Positions 43,356 to 53,025 of a DNA stretch of 64,000 nt are shown here, piece by piece. Origin of the DNA: Bacillota bacterium (lineage in GTDB: Bacteria > Bacillota > Sulfobacillia > JAJZYS01 > JAJZLH01); contig JAJZLY010000007.1 of NCBI GenBank assembly GCA_021850485.1, positions 1 to 64,000 on the forward strand, written 5' to 3'. The number at the start of each line of letters is the position of its first letter. Positions within the stretch are counted from its first letter, which is position 1. The notes under the pieces are model-generated. The model was not told the DNA's origin and searched no databases. It saw nothing but the letters and a program-made list of their open reading frames with translations. The translations under genes were made by a program, and so were the position numbers.

Positions 43356-44544
43356 CGGCTCCACCCCTCTCCAAAGCGCCTTGTACCACCCGCAATTTCG
43401 CCCCAGTCTCCTGCCACTCGGCGTCCGGCTCAGATCCCCGCACCAGACCGCCACCGGCGAACAGGTGTGCCTTTGGCCCACTCAGCAGCGCACAGCGGAT
43501 GGCGACCACCGCATGAGCTTCCCCCGTGGCCTCAGCCCAGCCCACCACACCTCCGTAGTAGCCGCGGCCAAACGGCTCCTGGCGGCGAATCCACTGCAGC
43601 GCCTCGCTGCGTGGCTCACCGGCCAGGGCGGGTGTCGGGTGGAGCAAGGTGAGCAGGGCGTAAAAGGAACTGGCGGAGTCCGCCTTTGCCTCGACCGTGG
43701 CCGTCAGATGGCGAAAGGAGCCCTGGTGCACCTCACTGAGTGCACTGTGGACCGGAGTCAGTCCCAGAGTCCGAAACGCGCGGTCGACATAACTCTCGAC
43801 AACGGCCTGCTCCCGTCTCTCCTTATCCCGCCAGGCACCACCATCACCAACGGCGCCATCGATCAGCGTCCCAGCCAGGCAGGCCGTCTGCAGCCTGCCC
43901 TGGCGGTAGGACACCAATAACTCAGGGCTGGCGCCCACAAAGTCCTGCCCGCCCACCCGCCACGACCAGACGGTAGCCGCCTGGTTGCCGCGGACCAGTT
44001 CCGCCACCGTGCCCGGTACATCGATCGGATGATCGTAGGTCAAATCCAAGCGCCGGGCCAAGACCACCTTGTCGATCTGCCCGGCCGAAATCGCCGCAGT
44101 GGTGCGCCGTACCCGATCCGCCCAGTCCGCATGCTCGGGTCTGAGCCGGCTGCGCAGCGGTCGCCAGGCGGCCATCTCCGGGCCCGATTGCTGCGGCCAC
44201 TCCCCAGGCGCCGGAACCCACTGCCCCGGAACCAGGACCAGACCCGGCGGCAGGCCGCGCCACAGGCCGCGGCAGCTATCTGGCTGAAAGGCCATGAGAA
44301 AGGCCACCCGCTCGCCCTCGGCCCGCTCCAGGGCTGCTCCCGTCACCGCCTCAAGGTCCTGCGTTCGCTCTAGGCGAGTGCACTGGCGCACGCCGAAGCT
44401 GAGCCCACCTCGTCCTCCGGCTGGTTTGAGGAAGACTGCGACAGAGGCTGTCTGGTACGCACGCCAGACCGCCTGCCAGCTGAGTCGATGGCTGGTGGCA
44501 GGCGACGCTGAATCGGCGGGGATCACGGGTGAATGACCATTCAC
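43342..44544 (-). CDS. menF: Isochorismate synthase
   Basis: The 400-residue chorismate-binding enzyme has KVVLARRLDL, FVGASPELLV and the C-terminal FGRGYYGGVVGW and AGGGLVRGS motifs. It converts chorismate to isochorismate, the first committed step towards menaquinone. It is the first gene of the compact men operon (menF-D-H-B-E-A). GTG 44544 lies inside a perfect inverted repeat, GTGAATG-GT-CATTCAC. Confidence 0.93.
   Translation of the reverse strand: MNGHSPVIPADSASPATSHRLSWQAVWRAYQTASVAVFLKPAGGRGGLSFGVRQCTRLERTQDLEAVTGAALERAEGERVAFLMAFQPDSCRGLWRGLPPGLVLVPGQWVPAPGEWPQQSGPEMAAWRPLRSRLRPEHADWADRVRRTTAAISAGQIDKVVLARRLDLTYDHPIDVPGTVAELVRGNQAATVWSWRVGGQDFVGASPELLVSYRQGRLQTACLAGTLIDGAVGDGGAWRDKERREQAVVESYVDRAFRTLGLTPVHSALSEVHQGSFRHLTATVEAKADSASSFYALLTLLHPTPALAGEPRSEALQWIRRQEPFGRGYYGGVVGWAEATGEAHAVVAIRCALLSGPKAHLFAGGGLVRGSEPDAEWQETGAKLRVVQGALERGGADGWR
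44529..44544. promoter_or_regulatory. Inverted repeat over the menF start codon
   Basis: GTGAATG, two bases, CATTCAC is a perfect 7-base inverted repeat. The menF GTG is its first three bases on the minus strand. It could be an operator or an RNA hairpin that limits translation; chance cannot be excluded. Confidence 0.35.
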
Positions 44545-44591
44545 GCACTCATCCTAACGTCTCGCAGGGCGCGTCGCAATCGACTCCCGAT

Positions 44592-45182
44592 CTAAAAGAT
44601 AAAGTTGGCCATGATGAAGATGATCACCAGCTGCATCAGGCCTTGAACCGCCGTGAACGCCAGGTACCGGCGCATCGTCCGGCCCACCCGGCCCAGGTCC
44701 GGCTGGGCCTTTTGGATCTCTAAAAAGACCTGGAGATTGGTTGGCAAGAGGATGCCGATCCCTTGCACGAACAAGATCAGGGCCACCACGCCAGCCGCCA
44801 CGAACCAGCCGTGCAACGGTCCGGGTTGGGAGAAGCCGAGGCGCGTCGCCAGGTAGTAGCCGGAGGTGGTGGCGACGGCGGCCAGGATCGGCAAGAACAC
44901 CAAGGTACGCGGCATCAACTGGCTGACCACCGCCCGTCGCCCCTCCAGTGACAGCCGGCGCAGCACCGGTCCCAGGATGAAGCCGAGGAACAGGTCGATC
45001 CCGGTCCAGGCACCTCCGGTCAGCACATGCACATAGTCAAGGGCCAGCAGGTTACCAGAACCGAGCGCTGCGATCAGGGCAACCACCAGCGCCCAGGCCC
45101 ACCAGGATAGGCGCAGGGCACGGCCGAGAAGTTGCCAGCCTGTCTCCACCCGAACCTGTGCCTCGCTCACCGCTGACGCCAT
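44592..45182 (-). CDS. Integral membrane protein, CopD/DUF2269-like
   Basis: The 196-residue protein has four or five membrane helices. The segment DYVHVLTGGAWTGIDLFLGFILGP has the His-containing helix typical of CopD/DUF2269-like membrane proteins, some of which bind heme or copper. I give only that pattern; function is unknown. GGAGGG precedes the ATG by 7 bases. It lies 47 bases before menF and may be on the same transcript, which would fit a quinone-linked role. Confidence 0.68.
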   Translation of the reverse strand: MASAVSEAQVRVETGWQLLGRALRLSWWAWALVVALIAALGSGNLLALDYVHVLTGGAWTGIDLFLGFILGPVLRRLSLEGRRAVVSQLMPRTLVFLPILAAVATTSGYYLATRLGFSQPGPLHGWFVAAGVVALILFVQGIGILLPTNLQVFLEIQKAQPDLGRVGRTMRRYLAFTAVQGLMQLVIIFIMANFIF

Positions 45183-45239
45183 CGGTCATCCCTCCATAGG
45201 TCACCGCTCACGGCCAGCCAGAGCCGAGTCGGCCGCGCC

Positions 45240-46076
45240 TTAACCCTCGGCACCCTGGTCCCTGAGACCATCCAGCCAGGTGCCGACGATTTGGTTGAAC
45301 TCACTTGCCCGCTCCAGCGACGGCAGGTGGGCGCAGTGCCGGATGGTGACACGGTGTGCCCCCGGGATCTGCTCCGCCATCATGGCGGCCTGCAGCTCGA
45401 TCTCCGGGACGTCCTCATCGCCAATTAGGACCAAGGTCGGTGCCGAGATTTCGCCCAGCCGATCCAGGTCGAAAGATAGGTTGTCCGTGGGCACCGCATC
45501 CGGATTCCAGGCCCGCAGGTAATGATCTCGGTTCATCTCCCGGTACAGGTCCAGCAGATCTGGCGGCACGGCGCTGAGTGGCCGCCCGAGACCAGCCAAC
45601 CACACTTGCGCCTCCAATTCGATCAGACGCTCCCACTCGCCGGCTGCTTCCGCCTGCTCGCACGCTCGATAGATGTCAGGGCCCTCCAGCTCGCCTGTAA
45701 ATCCATGCACGCCACTGCCCACCAGCACCAGACTACGCACCCGGTCCGGTGTGGTGAGGGCAACGCGAATCGCCGCCGCGCCGCCCATTGAGCAACCGAC
45801 CAGGTCGGCTCGATCAATCTCAAGTGCGTCCATCAGATCCACAATGGCCTGAGCGTCAGAAAACTCTCCAGGCGCCAGGATGCTCTTGCCAAAGCCGGGT
45901 GCGTCCCAAGCCACCACCCGGTGCTGTGCGGCCAGCGGGCCGATCTGGAACTGCCACATGCGGTGGTCAGCGACGCCGGCATGCAGGAGCAAGATGGCCG
46001 GGCCCTGGCCGGACTCCTGATACCAAACGTCTGTGCCGTGGACCGGCACGGTTCCCTCGCGCACAGGATGGATCAC
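45240..46076 (-). CDS. Alpha/beta-hydrolase
   Basis: The 278-residue hydrolase has the oxyanion loop LLHAGVADHRMW, the nucleophile elbow GCSMGGAA, an Asp in LVLIGDEDVPE, and the C-terminal catalytic His (IRHCAHLPSLE). The substrate is unknown. GTG 46076 follows AAGGAGG by 7 bases and overlaps the acetyltransferase stop codon. Confidence 0.87.
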   Translation of the reverse strand: MIHPVREGTVPVHGTDVWYQESGQGPAILLLHAGVADHRMWQFQIGPLAAQHRVVAWDAPGFGKSILAPGEFSDAQAIVDLMDALEIDRADLVGCSMGGAAAIRVALTTPDRVRSLVLVGSGVHGFTGELEGPDIYRACEQAEAAGEWERLIELEAQVWLAGLGRPLSAVPPDLLDLYREMNRDHYLRAWNPDAVPTDNLSFDLDRLGEISAPTLVLIGDEDVPEIELQAAMMAEQIPGAHRVTIRHCAHLPSLERASEFNQIVGTWLDGLRDQGAEG

Positions 46077-46945
46077 GCTGTGGCCTCCTTGGATCGGGCG
46101 GTGAAGACGAGCTGTGCGGCGTCGCCGACGGGGCGGTAGCCGATCGCCTGATAGATCTTATTTGAGGTCGGATTGGCCAGGTCGGTGAACAGGAAAATGC
46201 GCCGGTAGCCCTGGTTCAGACGAGTCTGACTGACCTGGGCGGTGAGCCAGCTGGCGTAGCCGTGCTTGCGCTCGGCCGGCGGCGTGTAGACTGGTCCGAC
46301 CCGGATGCCGGTACCGGTCGGTGCGGCCGACCCCACCACCGACACCGGGTGCGGGTTTTGCCACAGCCAAAAGGCGGCCGTGGCATCACCGAACACCCGG
46401 TCCAGGCCACGCCTGGCCGCCTCGGCAGGCGGCCAGGGGGCAGTGGCGATCGTGGTGTGAAAGTCCGTAAACCAAGCCAGCAGGAGGTCCCAGTCCGCCT
46501 CAGTGGCAAGGCGCAGACTGCCTGCGGGCTCCGGCGGCCAGTGCACCGACGTCAACTCGTAAATCCGCTCGGCGACTTGGAGCCTGGTGTCGACCGCGTG
46601 ATGTGCCTGCCAGATCTCGGCAAACCGGTAGGTCAGCTCGCTGGGCCCGGTGACACCGGGCAAGTCAGGGGATGCCACCGACAGATCGGCGGCGAGACAC
46701 GTCAGGGCGTCCTCTCGATCGGACATGGACAGCACCACATTAAACGGGGGGGTCCGCAGTGCGACCAAGACCACTTGGTCCGCCTCGAGCACAGCCGCAA
46801 AGTAGGCTTCTGGGTAATGACGAGGGTGGGTGGAAAAGGTCGAGAGGATACCCAGGGGCAAATTGTTCAGGGCCTCCTTCGCCGTGAGGAAATCGCCTGC
46901 CACTGCCATTAGCGCCGAAACCGTCTCGAATCGATGCACCTGCAC
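46073..46945 (-). CDS. GNAT-family N-acetyltransferase
   Basis: The 290-residue protein carries a C-terminal GNAT fold: the acetyl-CoA loop reads VGPVYTPPAERKHGYAS, followed by LFTDLANPTSNKIYQAIGY, the usual motif B. The N-terminal half (1-130) is a degenerate GNAT-like or separate domain. Such two-part proteins resemble FR47-like acetyltransferases. The substrate is not known. It is coupled to the hydrolase gene by an ATGA-type overlap. Confidence 0.82.
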   Translation of the reverse strand: MQVHRFETVSALMAVAGDFLTAKEALNNLPLGILSTFSTHPRHYPEAYFAAVLEADQVVLVALRTPPFNVVLSMSDREDALTCLAADLSVASPDLPGVTGPSELTYRFAEIWQAHHAVDTRLQVAERIYELTSVHWPPEPAGSLRLATEADWDLLLAWFTDFHTTIATAPWPPAEAARRGLDRVFGDATAAFWLWQNPHPVSVVGSAAPTGTGIRVGPVYTPPAERKHGYASWLTAQVSQTRLNQGYRRIFLFTDLANPTSNKIYQAIGYRPVGDAAQLVFTARSKEATA

Positions 46946-47044
46946 CCCACTCGTCCTCCCTCACGCGCCCGATGCCAGACGGCACCTGATTGTCATGGGC
47001 CATGGCTCGGGGCCAGGATTCGTGCCGCCAACTGCGGAAGTCAC

Positions 47045-47065
47045 TGGCCGATTTCCATTCGGCCA
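47045..47065. promoter_or_regulatory. Inverted repeat upstream of the VOC gene
   Basis: TGGCCGA, seven bases, TCGGCCA is a perfect inverted repeat in the 146-base gap between the divergent acetyltransferase and VOC genes. It could be an operator for either gene. Confidence 0.3.
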
Positions 47066-47091
47066 CGCTGGGTTGACCAACTGGAGGGTTT

Positions 47092-47451
47092 GTGACGGAA
47101 GAGCTTTTAGGCGTGTGTGAAGTGACATTTTTCTTATCCGACCTTGAGGCAGGGCGGACGTGGCTCTGTGACTTGCTGGACAGTGAACCCACTTTCGATC
47201 ATCCCGAGTTCAAAACCTTTCAGGCCGGCGCCACCACCATTGGCCTACACCCCGCCGATCCAAAGGCCGCTGCCGGCAGCGGCGGACAGGTTGCCTACTG
47301 GCTGGTGCGTGACCTTGAGCGCACGCTTGTTCATTTTGAAGCCCACGGTTGCGCCCGATTTCGCGGCCCCATCCGCGGTGTCGATGGCGCCCGCATCTGC
47401 CAAGTCCAAGACCCCTTTGGTAATCTGTGGGGACTGCTCGAGCGAGGTTGA
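47092..47451 (+). CDS. VOC (glyoxalase/bleomycin-resistance fold) protein
   Basis: The 119-residue protein has the paired beta-alpha-beta-beta-beta pattern of the VOC superfamily: EVTFFLSDLEAGRTWLCDLL at the start and VQDPFGNLWGLLE at the end, the typical last strand with a metal-ligand Glu. Members are lyases, dioxygenases or resistance proteins. No specific role is apparent. GTG 47092 is close to GGAGGG. Confidence 0.8.
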   Translation: MTEELLGVCEVTFFLSDLEAGRTWLCDLLDSEPTFDHPEFKTFQAGATTIGLHPADPKAAAGSGGQVAYWLVRDLERTLVHFEAHGCARFRGPIRGVDGARICQVQDPFGNLWGLLERG

Positions 47452-47493
47452 TCCACTTTCAGCCTAGCCGCTGAACCGGAGGGAAGCAGCACC

Positions 47494-48114
47494 GTGAATT
47501 CATTAGTCATTGGCTTGGGATGGGGGTTTTTGGTCGCAGCCCAGGTCGGCCCGATCTGGTTACTGTGCGCCAGGAGCGTGCTGCGCGGTACCCTGCGGAT
47601 CGGCTTGGCCATCGGTCTGGGTGCGGCTCTGATGGACATGGCATACGCTGCAGCGGGTGCTGTGGGTGCGAGTGCCATTTTGCAGGTCACAGCGCTACGG
47701 CTCTCGCTCGGCTTGGCCGGCGCAGCTGTCATCTTGTGGCTGGGCCTTCGCCACTTGGCGACGGCCCTACGCGTGCGCAGCGGCACGGAGTTGCCGGCAG
47801 AGGTGCTCTCTCCGGCGTCGGCCTTTCGCACTTCGCTCCTCGCCACGGCCGCTAACCCGCTGACGATTGCCTCCTGGGGAGCCATCTTTGCCACGACGGC
47901 GAGTGCGCACCTCATGGCGGGAACCATCGACCTGCCGCTGATGCTTCTTGGCGTGGGCATCGGTTCATGGGCTTGGTTCAGCCTGTTATCCGTCGGCGTC
48001 AGCGCCTTGCGGCGGGCATCCAGCGGAGTCAGCGTACGCGCCATGGACCTGGCGTCTTCGCTGGCCCTGGTCGGCTTCGGCGGCCTGATGGCTTGGCGGA
48101 CCCTTCGCCTGTGA
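47494..48114 (+). CDS. LysE/RhtB-family transporter
   Basis: The 206-residue membrane protein has six hydrophobic segments and the LysE-family start GFLVAAQVGPIWLLCARSVLRG. It probably exports an amino acid or related small molecule. GTG 47494 has GGAGGG about 10 bases upstream. Its stop overlaps the start of the next gene (GTGA). Confidence 0.87.
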   Translation: MNSLVIGLGWGFLVAAQVGPIWLLCARSVLRGTLRIGLAIGLGAALMDMAYAAAGAVGASAILQVTALRLSLGLAGAAVILWLGLRHLATALRVRSGTELPAEVLSPASAFRTSLLATAANPLTIASWGAIFATTASAHLMAGTIDLPLMLLGVGIGSWAWFSLLSVGVSALRRASSGVSVRAMDLASSLALVGFGGLMAWRTLRL

Positions 48115-49862
48115 GGGCACGGCCGGCGAATCGACAACGCCCCTCGAGGCTTCGCCAACCGTCTCGTGCCTTGGCGCTCAGGATCCTGCCGGGGCTCATC
48201 TTCCTGTGTATTTCCTTGATCTACTTTGGCAGGCCCGTGATCTTACATCTCACCACCCGCTATATTGGCGCCGGTCCCGACCCCACCAATATGTTCATGT
48301 GGTCCTTGGCCTGGTGGCCGTTCGCTCTTACGCACGGAGTTAATCCATTTCTCAGTGGCTACATCTGGTCGCCACTGGGATTCAACATCACCTGGCTGAC
48401 CTCCATCCCCTTTCTGAGCCTTCTGATGTGGCCAGTCACCTGGTTGTTCGGCCTCGTCGCCTCCTACAACGTCCTGATGATCCTGACACCGGCACTCAGC
48501 GCCTTCACTGCCTTCTTGCTGGTGCGAAGGCTGTCTGGCCGGTGGTGGATCGGGTTGTGGGGCGGGTACATGTTCGGCTTTTCTTCCTATGAGTTCAGTC
48601 AGATGCTCGGCCACAGCAACCTGGCGTTTACGGCCCTGGTGCCACTTTTAATTTACATAATTATCTGTCTCTACGAGCGGCGGAACGCCCTTTCCCGGTG
48701 GACGCCCGCAGTGCTGATCGGACTGATTCTCGCCGCGCAATACGCCATCTCGTCCGAGATCCTCGCCACGCTCTCCCTGTTTGGTCTGTGCTTCTTGGGC
48801 ATCGCTTGGCTGGTGGTACCCAAAGAGCGCACCGCTCTCGCTTGGGTCCTGCGCAGCCTGCTGTGGGGATACGCGGTGGCCTTCTTGCTGGCCAGCCCGC
48901 TGCTCGTCTATCTCTTTCGCGATGTGCCGTTTAGCCGGGTTCTGGTCACCCCGGCGTTTTACTCCACCGATCTGCTGAACTTGGTGATCCCGACACCGGT
49001 CAGCCTGCTCGGTCCGCAACTCAGTCATATCTCGTCCTCGTTTACAGGCAATGTCTCGGAACAAGGTGCCTACCTCGGCATCCCGTTCCTGGCTCTGGTG
49101 CTTGCAGCCGCTTGGGCGACTTGGAAAAACCCATGGATCCGGACCGCCACCTGGACCATGGCGGTGGTGCTGGTGGCCTCGCTCGGCCCCATCTTACATG
49201 TGGCCGGCCACACGCTGGGTCCCTTAGTTCACATCGGCCAGCACACGTTTGGCGTCATGCCCGGTGCGCTACTCACACGCCTACCGCTGCTCGGCCATGC
49301 CCTGCCCAGCCGGTTCATGCTCTACGTCGTGCTCCTGGCTGTGATCGTGGCCAGTTCCTATTTGCGCACCGTCAACTGGCGACTGGCCCTGTCGGTCGCC
49401 TTGTTGTCGGTGGCCGTTGTCCTGCCAAACCTGGGTGCCGGCGAGGGCTTGTGGTGGAGTCGCCTGTCTGTACCACGCTTCATTGCCAGCGGACAATTCC
49501 ATGGTGTCATCCCAGCTGGGACAACGGTCCTGGCCTTTCCGGCGGGCAACACCGGCAACTGGATGTTCGACCAGGCCTGGGCTGGGTTCCCCTTTCGCCT
49601 GGAGGAGTCTTATCCTTATGAGCCGTTAGCCTGGGCCAGGCTACCAATCGCCGCCCAGCTCTTTTCCGGACGCATTGCTGTCGGTCCGGTGGCGGTATCC
49701 GAGTTTCAGGGAATGCTCGCCTTTGGCCGGGTGCGGGCGGTGGTCAGCCTGGACCCGGTCCCGGCAGCGCTTGGCAGGCTGGTACGCGAAGCGGGCCTCT
49801 TGCCCTTAGGGACCCACGGCGGCGTCACGGAGTGGCAGGTGCCTTCTGCAATTAGCCCGTAG
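48111..49862 (+). CDS. Multi-pass membrane protein, GT-C glycosyltransferase-like
   Basis: The 583-residue protein has about eleven hydrophobic segments. The first external loop contains GAGPDPTNMFMWSLAWWPFAL and GVNPFLSGYIWSPLG, a pattern found in bacterial membrane proteins of the GT-C/ArnT-like type (DUF6311-like), with Asp as the candidate catalytic residue. A C-terminal soluble part (about 480-583) follows. A lipid-linked sugar donor is inferred. GTG 48111 overlaps the LysE stop. A longer frame to 47967 only shadows that gene. Confidence 0.72.
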   Translation: MRARPANRQRPSRLRQPSRALALRILPGLIFLCISLIYFGRPVILHLTTRYIGAGPDPTNMFMWSLAWWPFALTHGVNPFLSGYIWSPLGFNITWLTSIPFLSLLMWPVTWLFGLVASYNVLMILTPALSAFTAFLLVRRLSGRWWIGLWGGYMFGFSSYEFSQMLGHSNLAFTALVPLLIYIIICLYERRNALSRWTPAVLIGLILAAQYAISSEILATLSLFGLCFLGIAWLVVPKERTALAWVLRSLLWGYAVAFLLASPLLVYLFRDVPFSRVLVTPAFYSTDLLNLVIPTPVSLLGPQLSHISSSFTGNVSEQGAYLGIPFLALVLAAAWATWKNPWIRTATWTMAVVLVASLGPILHVAGHTLGPLVHIGQHTFGVMPGALLTRLPLLGHALPSRFMLYVVLLAVIVASSYLRTVNWRLALSVALLSVAVVLPNLGAGEGLWWSRLSVPRFIASGQFHGVIPAGTTVLAFPAGNTGNWMFDQAWAGFPFRLEESYPYEPLAWARLPIAAQLFSGRIAVGPVAVSEFQGMLAFGRVRAVVSLDPVPAALGRLVREAGLLPLGTHGGVTEWQVPSAISP

Positions 49863-49920
49863 TCAGCGGACCGGCCACACTGCGAGCCAGCATTCGGCTA
49901 AGCGGCTAGACTGTGAGATC

Positions 49921-49997
<77 letters not shown>

Positions 49998-50219
49998 GTG
50001 ATACCGGCAGACGGAAAACTCCGCCTCTCGTAATCAGCCTAGATGCGGGCCAGTCGGACTGTCAAGGCAGGCCGGACCACGGCGGCGGGCGGATGTCGCC
50101 AGCATCGGCGACCAGTTAGAGGAGCAGGTGGCACCCCCTTGGCGTGCACTGTGCTACACCTATCTCAGGATGTCCTACAGGACCAGCCTGTGATCCATGA
50201 GATCGGGGGGGTGAACTGC

Positions 50220-51029
50220 ATGGGTGCTTGGGCCATCGTTGCGGCCGTAGTGGTAGTGGTATTGGCCCTGTCGATCCGGGTCGTGCAGCAGTACGAAAGT
50301 GGCGTCTTGTTCCGGCTCGGCCGAGTGATCAGGGTGCGCGAACCTGGGCTCACGATGATCATCCCTATCGTCGATGTGCTGCGCCGCATCTCTCTGCGCA
50401 TCAAGACCATGCCCATTCAGTCTCAGGGCATCATCACCAAGGACAACGTGAGCCTCGACATCTCTGCGGTTGCCTACTACCGGGTCGTCGACGCCGTCAA
50501 AGCGGTGGTCGCCATCGAAAACGTCGACCAGGCCATCAACCAGATCGCGCAAACCACCCTGCGCAAGGTCGTGGGCCAGCATATGCTGGACGACATCTTG
50601 GCCGAGACCGAGCGGATCAACGCCCTGATCCCTCAGATTTTGGACCCGCTCACTCAAGGCTGGGGTGTGATCGTCAGCATCGTGGAGTTGAAGGACATCC
50701 AGTTGCCGGAAGAGATGAAGCGGGCGATGGCCAGGCAGGCCGAGGCAGAACGCGAGAAGCGGGCCAAGATCATCGCCGCCGAAGGAGAGCTACTGGCCGT
50801 CGGTGCACTCAGTCAAGCGGCGGACATCATGCAGGCGCACCCGATCACCCTGCAGCTGCGCACCTTGCAAACCTTGGCCGAGATCGCGGTGGACAAAAAT
50901 TCCACAGTCGTGTTCCCGGCTCCCCTGATGAGCACTATTCAGGAGCTGGGCAGCTTCCTGGCCGCAGAGCGCCAGGCGGCCACCAGCCCGCCGGTCGTGC
51001 CTGCCACGGGCGCCGACGCCACCGAGTAG
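50220..51029 (+). CDS. SPFH/band 7 (stomatin-like) membrane protein
   Basis: The 269-residue protein has one N-terminal membrane segment (AIVAAVVVVVLALSI). The band 7 domain follows: QQYESGVLFRLGRV, GLTMIIPIVD, and VQSQGIITKDNVSLDI-like residues. A C-terminal coiled coil is AEREKRAKIIAAEGELLA. Stomatin-like proteins form membrane scaffolds, often with an NfeD partner or a protease. No NfeD gene is adjacent. ATG 50220 is 5-10 bases after a G-rich run; GTG 50211 is an alternative. Confidence 0.92.
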   Translation: MGAWAIVAAVVVVVLALSIRVVQQYESGVLFRLGRVIRVREPGLTMIIPIVDVLRRISLRIKTMPIQSQGIITKDNVSLDISAVAYYRVVDAVKAVVAIENVDQAINQIAQTTLRKVVGQHMLDDILAETERINALIPQILDPLTQGWGVIVSIVELKDIQLPEEMKRAMARQAEAEREKRAKIIAAEGELLAVGALSQAADIMQAHPITLQLRTLQTLAEIAVDKNSTVVFPAPLMSTIQELGSFLAAERQAATSPPVVPATGADATE

Positions 51030-51111
51030 GCTAGAGACCGAGACCCTTAGGCAACCCCTGCTCACCAGGCTGCGAGATCGAGCTGGTCTGCCGTTCCAGA
51101 TAGGTAGGAAG

Positions 51112-51185
51112 TGGAGCGGGTGGCGGGAATCGAACCCGCGCTATCAGCTTGGAAGGCTGAAGTTCTACCATTGAACTACACCCGC
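51112..51185 (-). tRNA. tRNA-Gly (anticodon UCC)
   Basis: GCGGGTG/CACCCGC acceptor, anticodon loop CTTCCAA, T-loop TTCGATT, encoded CCA. The long open frame on the other strand across this gene is not coding. Confidence 0.96.
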
Positions 51186-51308
51186 GCTGGTCGATCCTAT
51201 CATAATGGACGCCCGCCACCATGGGCTGGCCGTTACTCCATGCAGGAGACTCATCGCGCGCTCCCTAAATGCATAGTTGCGCCCCGACCCTCGGGGAGGA
51301 GGGTTCTT

Positions 51309-52862
51309 GTGCCATCTGCCCCCGTTGCCGAACCGATCAGTGCCGACTTCTTACAGGCGTTTCGTTTGGCTGCAGATCTCTCTCAACGGCTGTTCGGGGC
51401 CGAGTTTGTCGCAGTAGCGTTGCCGGTGGCACATGAGACCTTGCGCTTTGTCGTCTCCGTCGGATTTCCCGAAGAACTTTCCGAGTCACAATGGGGCCAA
51501 GGTTTTTCTATTAACGACGGCGTGGCTGGCTTCGTGTATCGGACCGGTAAGCCCCACTTCACCTCTGGACGCGGCCGGGTGCGCCCGTTGCCTCTGTTCC
51601 AGGCGATCCACGGTCAGAGCATGCTCAGCGTGCCGATCCGGATCGGCGCCGAGGTCCAGGGTGTGCTCAACGTCGGATGGAAACGACAAGTTCGGCGGCC
51701 AACTCCGGCCAGGATTCATCTCCTGGAACTGATCGCCGACCAGATCGCCCTCACCCGCAAGCTCCACGACATGCATCGCGACCTGGAGGAGAGCGAGCGG
51801 CGCGCCCAGCGGCTGATGACCCTAAACGGCATCTTATCTCGCATCAACCTGAGTATCGTCGGTGCCCGTAACCGCCAGAACCTGTTGGCCAGGATGTGCG
51901 AGACCATCACCGCCGACGGGCATTTTGCCCTGGCCTGGATCGGTATCGCCGACCCCGGCGGCGGCGAGGTGCGGGTCGAGGCGGCATCGGGTGAGGCCAC
52001 TGAGTACTTAGCCCATCTCAGGGTCAGCATCGATCCGGAGAGCCCTTACGGACAAGGGCCCACCGGACGCGCCCTGCGCGCAGAAGGTACGCAGATTATT
52101 TCAGACTTGTGGCACAGCACCACCTTCGCGCCCTGGGTGGAGTACGCCCAGCCACTAGGCCTGCGCTCGTGCATCGCCGCCAGATTTCAAGACACGGACG
52201 GCACGGCGGGGGCGCTTTCGGTGTACTCCACGGAATTCAACGCCTTCGATCATCCGGAGATCCAAGAACTGATGGCGGAGATGGTTTCCAGCATCACCTT
52301 TGCCCTCGCCCATCTCGCCCTGGTCAACCAGGAGGCCACCGCCGAACAAAAAGTCCGCTACCTAGCCTATCACGATCCCTTGACCGGCCTGCCCAACCGC
52401 CTGTTGTTAGAAGATCGCCTGCACCAGCTTCTAGAGGCCGGCCGTCGCTACCACCGCTCGTTCGCGGTGTGTGTGATCGATCTGGATGAATTCAAGACGA
52501 TCAACGACAGCCACGGCCATCACCTGGGTGACCGGGTGTTGCGCCAGGTGACAGAGCGCCTGTCCGCCTCGCTGCGCGCAGTGGACACCATGGCCCGCTT
52601 TGGTGGAGATGAGTTCGTGGTGCTGGTGGATGCCGTTGGCGACGAGGTGCACCTGACGGTTACCCTGACTCGCCTGATCGAACTGACGCAGCAGCCGATC
52701 ACCGTCGACGATCAACAGTTCCACCTGAGCGCAAGTATCGGCGCCGCGCTCTTCCCGTCGGACGGCCAAGAACCAGAGCTCTTGGTCAGCCGTGCCGACC
52801 GGGCGATGTACGCGGCAAAGGCGGCCGGCGGCGGCTGTTACCGCCTGGCAGGGAGAGTCTGA
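51309..52862 (+). CDS. GAF-GAF-GGDEF diguanylate cyclase
   Basis: The 517-residue protein has two GAF sensor domains (about 10-160 and 180-340) and a C-terminal diguanylate cyclase domain. That domain has an intact active site, RFGGDEF (GGDEF at 432-436), and the product-inhibition I-site RAVD (423-426), five residues upstream. It makes cyclic di-GMP in response to a ligand or redox signal. GTG 51309 follows GGGGAGGAGGG by 5 bases; the frame extends upstream across tRNA-Gly and is not used. No EAL domain is present. Confidence 0.93.
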   Translation: MPSAPVAEPISADFLQAFRLAADLSQRLFGAEFVAVALPVAHETLRFVVSVGFPEELSESQWGQGFSINDGVAGFVYRTGKPHFTSGRGRVRPLPLFQAIHGQSMLSVPIRIGAEVQGVLNVGWKRQVRRPTPARIHLLELIADQIALTRKLHDMHRDLEESERRAQRLMTLNGILSRINLSIVGARNRQNLLARMCETITADGHFALAWIGIADPGGGEVRVEAASGEATEYLAHLRVSIDPESPYGQGPTGRALRAEGTQIISDLWHSTTFAPWVEYAQPLGLRSCIAARFQDTDGTAGALSVYSTEFNAFDHPEIQELMAEMVSSITFALAHLALVNQEATAEQKVRYLAYHDPLTGLPNRLLLEDRLHQLLEAGRRYHRSFAVCVIDLDEFKTINDSHGHHLGDRVLRQVTERLSASLRAVDTMARFGGDEFVVLVDAVGDEVHLTVTLTRLIELTQQPITVDDQQFHLSASIGAALFPSDGQEPELLVSRADRAMYAAKAAGGGCYRLAGRV

Positions 52863-52931
52863 CGGCAGATCACTGGGCCCGTGTCACGCGCTGGTGCGGC
52901 TCGTCCATCGCTCGCTGAGCTTTCGTCTGAC

Positions 52932-53008
<77 letters not shown>

Positions 53009-53025
53009 ACACTGTCCCGTTCATT

